Below the pieces are notes generated by a model, which was given only the letters and a program-made list of their open reading frames with translations, had not been told where the DNA came from and searched no databases. A program made the position numbers and the translations under genes. From Streptomyces ochraceiscleroticus (lineage in GTDB: Bacteria; Actinomycetota; Actinomycetes; Streptomycetales; Streptomycetaceae), in the NCBI RefSeq assembly GCF_000720485.1, contig NZ_JOAX01000002.1, forward strand, positions 372,001 to 436,000: a stretch of 64,000 nucleotides of DNA, read 5' to 3'. Below are positions 58,426-64,000 of this stretch, one piece after another. Each line of letters begins with the position of its first letter. Position 1 is the stretch's first letter.

Positions 58426-59892
58426 TCAGTCCTTCGTGGCGCGTTTGAGGAGGGTGAGGCCGCCGGCCTCGCCGTCCGGTACGTACACCGCGCCCGGGTG
58501 GCGGTGGCCGGCGTCCGCGAGGGCCTGCGGAGTGGTCCGGCCGTCGCGGAGCTGGACGGCGACGTAGTCCGGGGCGATGCCGCGGGTGTCGCCTATCCAG
58601 TACACCGTCGTACGGCCGGTGAGCCGGCTGATGGGCCGGACGTCGGCCTCGACGGTGGCACCGTCGGGGATGCGGCCGAGCAGCGCCTCGGCCTGGGCGA
58701 CGGAGGGATCCGTGCGGTAGGTGTCCGCTTCGGTGAGCCGCGCGAGCGGCAGCGTCGTGGTCAGCGCGAGGGCTGCGGCGAGCGCGGCGGCCGGGAGGTG
58801 CGTGGCGTAACTGCGCAGCCAGGGGCGGACACTCGTACGGAACCGGGGCAGCGCGTCGACCAGCGCGAGGAAGACCACCGGCATCAGGACGGCGCTGTAG
58901 TGCCAGTCGGTGCCCCAGTAGTGGTCGTCGTGCGAGACGAAGCGCCAGCCGATGGTCGGCACCGCGGCGAGCAGCAGCGGTGAACGCAGGGCCAGCAGGC
59001 CGGTGGTGGGCAGCAGTATCCACAGCAGCGTTCGGACGGCCGTGTCCACGGGGATGAGCGGTGCCGGTCCGCCGTCGCCGCTGAGCTTGGTCCAGTAGTC
59101 GTACGAGCCGGTGCCGTTGAAGGCGGGGATGATCACGGCGAGCGTGAGGGCGGTGGCGGCGAGGCCGAGGAAAACCAGCGTGACGGCCGCGGGCACCGCG
59201 CGCCGGGCCCGGATCAGGACGATCACGCCGATGGCCGCCGCGGTCACCCCCAGATCCTCCTTGACCAGGATCAGCGGGGCCGCCCAGCACACCGCAGCGG
59301 TCCAGCGTCTGCCGATGACCGCTTCCAGCGAGAAGGCGATCATCGGCAGCGCGAACGCGATCTCGTGGAAGTCGAAGTCGACCGCGCGCTGCACCCCCCA
59401 GGACAGTCCGTACGCCGCGCCGACGGCGAGCCCGGCGCGGCGGCCGAGCAGCCGGGCCGCGCAGCGGGTGACGGGCACGGCGGACAGGGCGAAGAGCGCG
59501 GCCTGCGCGACGAGCAGGGTCACCGGGGAGGGCAGCAGCCGGTAGAGCGGGGCGAGCAGGGCGAGTACCGGACTGAAGTGGTCGCCGAGGATGTTCGCGC
59601 CGGGGCCCTTGAGGTCGGCGACGGGGGCCTGGAGATGCGCGTAGGACCGGACCACCTGCTCGAATATCCCGAGGTCCCAGGAGATCGTGCCCATGGTGCG
59701 GTACCGCTGTACGGACAACGTGGCGAACAGGGCGAAGAGGACGGCGGCCGTCCAGCACGGGTCCAGGCGCGGGCCGCGCAACGCGGCGGCCCGGACACCG
59801 AGGCGGCCCGGCCCGCGTCCGGTACGGCCGTCGGCCGCGGCCGGGGTCCGGGCGCCGGCCTCGCCCGTCGCGGTTGCTGCGGCCGTGTCCAT
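58426..59892 (-). CDS. DUF2079 polytopic membrane protein, glycosyltransferase-like
   Basis: 488 residues with about ten to eleven membrane helices and an Ala/Gly/Arg-rich cytoplasmic N-terminus of about 45 residues. The first external loop has TISWDLGIFEQVVRSY and GDHFSPVLALLAPLY, then FDFHEIAFALPM and LVKEDLGV: acidic and His residues in loops typical of DUF2079. This family belongs to the GT-C membrane glycosyltransferase clan, so a lipid-linked sugar donor is possible. The C-terminal soluble part (about 390-488) contains IPDGATVEADVRPISRLTGR. No partner gene indicates the acceptor. Confidence 0.85.
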   Translation of the reverse strand: MDTAAATATGEAGARTPAAADGRTGRGPGRLGVRAAALRGPRLDPCWTAAVLFALFATLSVQRYRTMGTISWDLGIFEQVVRSYAHLQAPVADLKGPGANILGDHFSPVLALLAPLYRLLPSPVTLLVAQAALFALSAVPVTRCAARLLGRRAGLAVGAAYGLSWGVQRAVDFDFHEIAFALPMIAFSLEAVIGRRWTAAVCWAAPLILVKEDLGVTAAAIGVIVLIRARRAVPAAVTLVFLGLAATALTLAVIIPAFNGTGSYDYWTKLSGDGGPAPLIPVDTAVRTLLWILLPTTGLLALRSPLLLAAVPTIGWRFVSHDDHYWGTDWHYSAVLMPVVFLALVDALPRFRTSVRPWLRSYATHLPAAALAAALALTTTLPLARLTEADTYRTDPSVAQAEALLGRIPDGATVEADVRPISRLTGRTTVYWIGDTRGIAPDYVAVQLRDGRTTPQALADAGHRHPGAVYVPDGEAGGLTLLKRATKD

Positions 59893-60116
59893 GCGGATCC
59901 TTACTCTTCCTCGCTCGCCTGTCCCTGGTACTTGGGTACGTGCTCTCTGCCGTCTGAACTCTGAACTTCCGAAAAGGTACTCGACACCATCGAACCGGAC
60001 GGCCCGTCATACAAGGTGGCCCACGAGACCTATGGTCACCAAGGGGCGGACACCCGCCCCGACCGCCCGCCGTGGCCACCGGCCCCGATGATCGTCGTGA
60101 CGCAACCGAAGATTGG

Positions 60117-60881
60117 ATGTCCCCCTTGATACGGTCCGCGCTTCCCGTACGCCGCGCCGCGCTCTCCGCGACGGCTCTCGCCGCGGCCCTCGCCCTGGCC
60201 GGCTGCAACCCGTCCAGCGGCAGCACTCATGGAGACGGCAAGCGGAGCCCGGACGTTCCCACGGCGACGGGCGAACCGGGCAGTGCACTCTCGGCGCTCG
60301 GCTCGCTCACGGTCAAGGGCCGGGCCCCGAAGACCGGATACGAGCGGGACCGCTTCGGCACCGCCTGGGCCGACACCGACAGCAACGGCTGCCCGACCCG
60401 TGAGGACATCCTCAAGCGCGACCTGACGCAGGTGCAGTACCAGGACGGCCGCTGCAAGGTGTCCTCGGGCGAACTGGCGAAGGACCCCTACACCGGACAG
60501 CGGGTGATCTTCCGGCGCGGCAGCAGCCTCGTGGACATCGACCACGTTGTGGCTCTGTCGGACGCCTGGCAGAAGGGCGCCCAGCAGTGGCCGGCCGGCA
60601 AGCGGATCGCGCTGGCCAACGATCCGCTGAACCTCATCGCGGTCGGCGCCTCCGCCAACCGTCAGAAGAGCGACGGCGACGCGGCCACCTGGCTGCCGGC
60701 CAACAAGGGCTACCGCTGCGACTACATCGCCCAGCAGGTCGCGGTGAAGAAGAAGTACGGCCTGTGGGTGACGCGCGCGGAGAAGGCGGCGATGGGGAAG
60801 GTGCTGCACACCTGCCCGGCCGAGAAGCTCCCCGCAGGCGGCAACCCGACCGAGGCCCCGCCCCGCTTCCACGCGCAGTAG
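60117..60881 (+). CDS. Secreted lipoprotein HNH nuclease (DUF1524/GmrSD-C type)
   Basis: 254 residues. A signal peptide ends in the lipobox LALAGC (Cys30), so the protein should be a surface lipoprotein or a shed extracellular enzyme. The HNH part is typical of secreted actinobacterial nucleases: TDSNGCPTREDIL near 100, DIDHVVALSDAWQKGAQQWP near 141-160 with the catalytic His, and NDPLNLIAVGASANRQKSD near 170-188. GYRCDYIAQQVAVKKKYGL then leads to a C-terminal Cys that may pair with the Cys before it. It would degrade extracellular DNA for nutrients or during programmed cell death. ATG 60117; an upstream in-frame ATG at 60072 would hide the signal peptide. Confidence 0.88.
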   Translation: MSPLIRSALPVRRAALSATALAAALALAGCNPSSGSTHGDGKRSPDVPTATGEPGSALSALGSLTVKGRAPKTGYERDRFGTAWADTDSNGCPTREDILKRDLTQVQYQDGRCKVSSGELAKDPYTGQRVIFRRGSSLVDIDHVVALSDAWQKGAQQWPAGKRIALANDPLNLIAVGASANRQKSDGDAATWLPANKGYRCDYIAQQVAVKKKYGLWVTRAEKAAMGKVLHTCPAEKLPAGGNPTEAPPRFHAQ

Positions 60882-60936
60882 CCGACCGGGGCACCGTCCC
60901 GTTTCCCCGCGCACTGGCCGACAGGCCGGGAGGCGC

Positions 60937-60955
60937 GGGCACGGCGGCCGTGCCC
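60937..60955. terminator. Hairpin between convergent genes
   Basis: GGGCACGG-CGG-CCGTGCCC is a perfect 8-bp stem with a 3-base loop, between the HNH lipoprotein and the DUF4352 gene. Confidence 0.65.
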
Positions 60956-61008
60956 GGCAGCCTGGGACGGCCGGCCGGCCGGGCACGGTGCCGGTGGTCA
61001 GGGGCAGG

Positions 61009-61833
61009 TCACAGACCCAGGTCCCACTGGGACGCCTCGTGCTCCAGGCCCGGCGTCACCTCGACGTCGAGGTTCTTCGCCGCCGCCGGGGTGTCGAAGG
61101 CGAACTCCACGCTCGCGCTCTTGCCCGGCAGGATCTTGCCGTTGAAGCCCTCGCCGACCGTGCCGTCGAATATCTGCTCCGCGGCCTTGCCGTCCTTGCC
61201 GGCGCGCGCCTCGACCAGGGTCAGGGCGCTGTCGAACTTCTCCTTGCCCTTGTTCTCCAGCTGCACCGTGATCTTGTAAGCCTTCTGGCCCTCCTTGTGG
61301 CCGACGGCGAACTCGCCGACGGTGTACGCCGTCGCCTTGGACACCGTGACGCTCAGACCCGTGTCGTACTCGGCGGTGTCGCCGGCGTGCAGCGCCTCGC
61401 CCTCCGCGTCCTTCGAGTCGCTGCCCGTGCCGGCCGCGTCCTCATCCTCCGCGCCACCGCTCTTGGGCTGCGCGGTGGAGGTCTCCAGCGACTTGTTGAT
61501 CTCGTCGACCGTGTCCTTGACCGCGGTGAAGGTGATGACCGCACCGACCACCGACAGGATCAGCGAGGCGACGCCCAGCAGCACGCCCGCCAGCGCGACC
61601 CCCTTATTGGTGGCCTGACCGCGCTTGGCGCGGCCCCGGCCGACCAGGCCGAAGATCAGGGCCAGCAGGCCGAGCGTGCCGGCGAACCAGAACAGGAGCG
61701 GTATCAGACCGGACAGGGCGCCGATCACGCCGAGCACGAGGGCCGCGATGCCCAGGCCGTTGCGCGTGGCCTGCGGAGCCGGGACGCCCGTCGGAACCGG
61801 GGCGCCGGGCGGGAACTGCATCTGCTGGGACAT
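61009..61833 (-). CDS. DUF4190/DUF4352-type membrane-anchored protein
   Basis: 274 residues: a Pro-rich N-terminus, two membrane helices in a DUF4190-like unit (about 27-65 and 82-105; GLGIAALVLGVIGALSGLIP, VALAGVLLGVASLILSVVG), an acidic Ser/Glu/Asp linker (about 115-150), and an extracytoplasmic immunoglobulin-like domain of the DUF4352 type (about 155-274) with YKITVQLENKGKEKFDSALT and PGKSASVEFAFD. Function unknown; such proteins are probably envelope-associated or ligand-binding. ATG 61833 with a GGAAGGGACC SD. Its 5' leader is very pyrimidine-rich. Confidence 0.82.
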   Translation of the reverse strand: MSQQMQFPPGAPVPTGVPAPQATRNGLGIAALVLGVIGALSGLIPLLFWFAGTLGLLALIFGLVGRGRAKRGQATNKGVALAGVLLGVASLILSVVGAVITFTAVKDTVDEINKSLETSTAQPKSGGAEDEDAAGTGSDSKDAEGEALHAGDTAEYDTGLSVTVSKATAYTVGEFAVGHKEGQKAYKITVQLENKGKEKFDSALTLVEARAGKDGKAAEQIFDGTVGEGFNGKILPGKSASVEFAFDTPAAAKNLDVEVTPGLEHEASQWDLGL

Positions 61834-62123
61834 GGCTGTGGGTCCCTTCCGGGAGTCTCGATCGGTTCTGACGAAACGACCTGAAGCAAGAGAGAGGAGA
61901 AGAGCGAGAAGAGTGCGAAGAACAAGAGGAACGACGAGAAAGTCGAGAAAGGTGGAGCTGGTGTCGCGATGACTTAATAACAGCAGAGGCTGTGAACCGA
62001 GTCAACACGGTTCACGGGAAAGAGTTAATTCACGACGTGAAGGGGTCTGGGGCTGTGTCGTGGGTATGCTCGCTGACACAGGCGACACAGACGCGACGGA
62101 GCGATCGGACGGGAGCCAGTCAG
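61834..62123. promoter_or_regulatory. Divergent region with purine tract and inverted repeat
   Basis: This 290-bp region is less GC-rich than the window. A nearly pure A/G tract runs about 61884-61955 on the plus strand. An AT-rich segment (GACTTAATAACAGC, about 61971-61984) and an inverted repeat (61992-62015) follow. It probably holds both promoters for the DUF4352 gene and the methylase gene. Confidence 0.55.
61992..62015. promoter_or_regulatory. Inverted repeat GTGAACCG-N8-CGGTTCAC
   Basis: Two perfectly complementary 8-base arms around AGTCAACA, 109 bases before the methylase start. It has operator-like symmetry and no T-run. Confidence 0.5.
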
Positions 62124-64000
62124 GTGCCGGAGAACGCAACACCGGAGACCCCAGCGCAGACCGCGGTGGAAGCCGCGGTCGCGGCCGAGGTGACCGCTGC
62201 GGGTATTGCGCGCCTGGCCGGCGTGGGCCGGGCCGCGGTCAGCAACTGGCGCCGCCGGCACGCCGACTTCCCCAGGCCCGTAGGGGGGACGGAGGCCAGC
62301 CCCGCCTTCGCGCTGACCGCCGTCGAGCAGTGGCTGCGCGATCAGGGCAAGCTCGCCGAAGTGCCGCTGCGCGAGCGGGTCTGGCAGCAGGTCACGGGCC
62401 ACCCGGCCGGCGCCGCCACGGCCCTGCGGCACGTCGGAGCCGTCCTCCTCCTCGTCCGCGACCGCCCCGCCGTCTGGCGCGGACTCGCCCGGGCCGATGA
62501 CGACGCCGAGCTGACCGGCCTGCTGCCGCCCGCGCTCGACGCCGTCCTCACCGCCCGCCTCGGCCCCGCCCACCCCGTCACGGGCCTCACCCGCGAGACC
62601 CTCGCCCCGTCCAGCGCCCTCGTCCGGGCGGCCGCCGAGCTCGCCGAGGACGCGGAAGGCGCTCCGTATGCGTACGAGTTCCTGCTCGGCCGCCATCTGG
62701 ACGCCAACCCCCGGCAGTACACCCTCACCCCGCCTGGTCTCGCCGCCCTCATGGCCGAGCTGGCCGGTCCCGCCGCCGCCGTCCTGGACCCCGCCGCCGG
62801 CACCGGCACCTTGCTGTACCCCGCGCAGGAGCCGGCCCCCGCGCAAGCGCCCAACGCCAAGGACGGACCCAAGGAAGAGGGGAGCGCCAAGGAAAGGGCG
62901 AAGGGAGAAGGAGAGAGGGGAGGAGAAGGGGACGGCCCGGATCCTCAGGCGCGGCCGGGGCCCGCCGCGGTCTACGGGCAGGAGGCCGACGCCGATCTCG
63001 CCGCGCTCACCGCACTGCGCCTGGCCCTGCGTTCGCCGGGGACCCAGGTCCGGATCCAGGCCGCCGACACCCTGCGCGACGACGCCTTCCCCGACCTCGA
63101 GGTCGACGCCGTCCTGACTCACCCGCCCTTCAATGAGCGCAACTGGGGCCACGACACCCTGGCCTACGACCCCCGCTGGGAGTACGGCTTCCCGGCCCGT
63201 ACGGAATCGGAGCTGGCCTGGGTCCAGCACGCGCTGGCCCGCCTCAAGACCGGCGGCACGGCCGTCCTGCTCATGCCGCCCGCCGCCGCCTCCCGCCGCT
63301 CCGGCCGCCGGATCCGCGCCGACCTGCTGCGCCGCGGCGCGCTGCGGGCCGTCATCGCGCTGCCCGCCGGCGCCGCCCCGCCGTACGGCATCCCGCTGCA
63401 CCTGTGGGTGCTGCACCGGCCGGGCAGCGCCCCGCCGCCCGCCCCCCACCTCCTGGTCGTCGACACCGCCGAACTGGCCCCGGGCGGCCGGGACAAGCTC
63501 GACTGGCAGACCGTGCGCGCCACCGTCCTGGACGCCTGGCGGACCTTCGACCACGAGGGCGGCATCGAGGAACGGCCGGGCGTGCGGCGCTCGCTGGCCG
63601 CCATCGACCTGCTGGACGACGACGTCGACCTCGCCCCGGCCCGGCACCTCCCACCCCCCGCGGCGGGCGGCGGCCCCGCCGAACTGGCCCGCGCGCACGA
63701 GGAGCTGACCGCCGCCCTCGCCCGTACCACCGATCTCGCGCCGGTCCCCGCGTCCGCCGGGCGGGAGGCGCCCGCCCGCTGGCCGCTGACCACCGTCGGC
63801 GAGCTGGCCCGGGCCGGCGCGCTGGTGCTGCGGGCCGGCGGGCCCGGCACCGCCGCCCTGGGAGAGGGCCCCGTCCAGCTCACCGAGCACGACGTCATCG
63901 GCGGCACACCGCCGTCCGGCACCCTTCCCGAACCGGCCACCGGGGACGCCCCCGAAGAGCCCGTCCTGCTCCAGGCCGGCGACGTCGTCGTGCCGGTCCT
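62124..64000 (+). CDS. N-6 DNA methylase-like protein with N-terminal HTH (runs off the window end)
   Basis: 625 codons visible from the GTG. An N-terminal HTH (about 31-48, IARLAGVGRAAVSNWRRR) is followed by a helical domain like that of type I HsdM N-termini. SAM motif I is DPAAGTGTLL (Asp222-Gly228). Motif IV, usually N-P-P-F/Y, reads T-H-P-P-F-N with His333 in place of the catalytic Asn. An insertion of about 45 residues, Glu/Lys/Gly-rich and encoded by a purine tract, separates motif I from the following QEADADLAALTALRLAL. The C-terminal part (VGELARAGALVL..., DVVVPVL) resembles a type I specificity/target domain. Actinobacterial genes of this kind are often solitary. No hsdR gene is visible. 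Confidence 0.82.
   Translation, partial: MPENATPETPAQTAVEAAVAAEVTAAGIARLAGVGRAAVSNWRRRHADFPRPVGGTEASPAFALTAVEQWLRDQGKLAEVPLRERVWQQVTGHPAGAATALRHVGAVLLLVRDRPAVWRGLARADDDAELTGLLPPALDAVLTARLGPAHPVTGLTRETLAPSSALVRAAAELAEDAEGAPYAYEFLLGRHLDANPRQYTLTPPGLAALMAELAGPAAAVLDPAAGTGTLLYPAQEPAPAQAPNAKDGPKEEGSAKERAKGEGERGGEGDGPDPQARPGPAAVYGQEADADLAALTALRLALRSPGTQVRIQAADTLRDDAFPDLEVDAVLTHPPFNERNWGHDTLAYDPRWEYGFPARTESELAWVQHALARLKTGGTAVLLMPPAAASRRSGRRIRADLLRRGALRAVIALPAGAAPPYGIPLHLWVLHRPGSAPPPAPHLLVVDTAELAPGGRDKLDWQTVRATVLDAWRTFDHEGGIEERPGVRRSLAAIDLLDDDVDLAPARHLPPPAAGGGPAELARAHEELTAALARTTDLAPVPASAGREAPARWPLTTVGELARAGALVLRAGGPGTAALGEGPVQLTEHDVIGGTPPSGTLPEPATGDAPEEPVLLQAGDVVVPV

Overview
The window is very GC-rich chromosomal DNA with strong third-position GC bias and many GTG starts. 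Its gene content is typical of Streptomyces or a close actinobacterial relative: tricorn protease, RpfB, bacterial Pmt, TamR/Tam, orphan LuxR-type regulators and SUKH-rich toxin/immunity genes. From memory, unchecked, the gene order resembles the conserved core of S. coelicolor around SCO3104-SCO3161. No phage, IS element or CRISPR array is visible; the accessory-looking part is about 42.5-50.3 kb.

Layout. 0-6.4 kb: start of a tricorn protease, a divergent Ni/Co ECF transporter operon (cbiM-PDGLE fusion, cbiQ, cbiO), a serine hydrolase, an EamA permease and a YbaK-type deacylase. 6.4-20 kb: cell-envelope and RNA-modification core with a class B PBP, protein O-mannosyltransferase, rsmI, a zinc-ribbon protein, tatD, the translationally coupled rpfB-rsmA-ispE set, an ABC-F ATPase and a membrane-anchored beta-propeller protein. 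20-30.8 kb: galactose region with galT-galE-galK, a divergent SSS symporter plus a small membrane protein, and a GH42 beta-galactosidase with an SDR, flanked by two orphan LuxR-type response regulators of which one lacks the phospho-acceptor Asp.

30.9-42.5 kb: divergent tamR/tam with a clear palindromic operator, a desaturase-TetR operon preceded by two tandem operators, ppc, then pth, rplY, prs, glmU and tRNA-Gln(UUG), all on the minus strand. 42.5-50.3 kb: a gene with two HTH segments and a LAGLIDADG-like C-terminal part beside the tRNA, an orphan histidine kinase, and a toxin/immunity island. The island holds a YwqJ deaminase plus SUKH-3 pair, a WHH-nuclease/SUKH fusion, and a 899-residue Imm35/linker/deaminase/SUKH-4 fusion. 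None of these proteins shows an export signal, and this is the most interesting part of the window. 50.3-64 kb: LCP ligase, DivIVA-like coiled-coil protein with octapeptide repeats, DHA2 MFS pump, mfd, DUF2079 membrane protein, HNH lipoprotein, DUF4190/DUF4352-like protein and the start of an N-6 DNA methylase whose catalytic N-P-P-F reads H-P-P-F.

Shared structural DNA includes several strong hairpin terminators, three copies of a dispersed Streptomyces palindrome (one with a perfect 20-bp stem), and a palindromic insertion in frame inside ybaK. All domain calls are by eye, without database searches.
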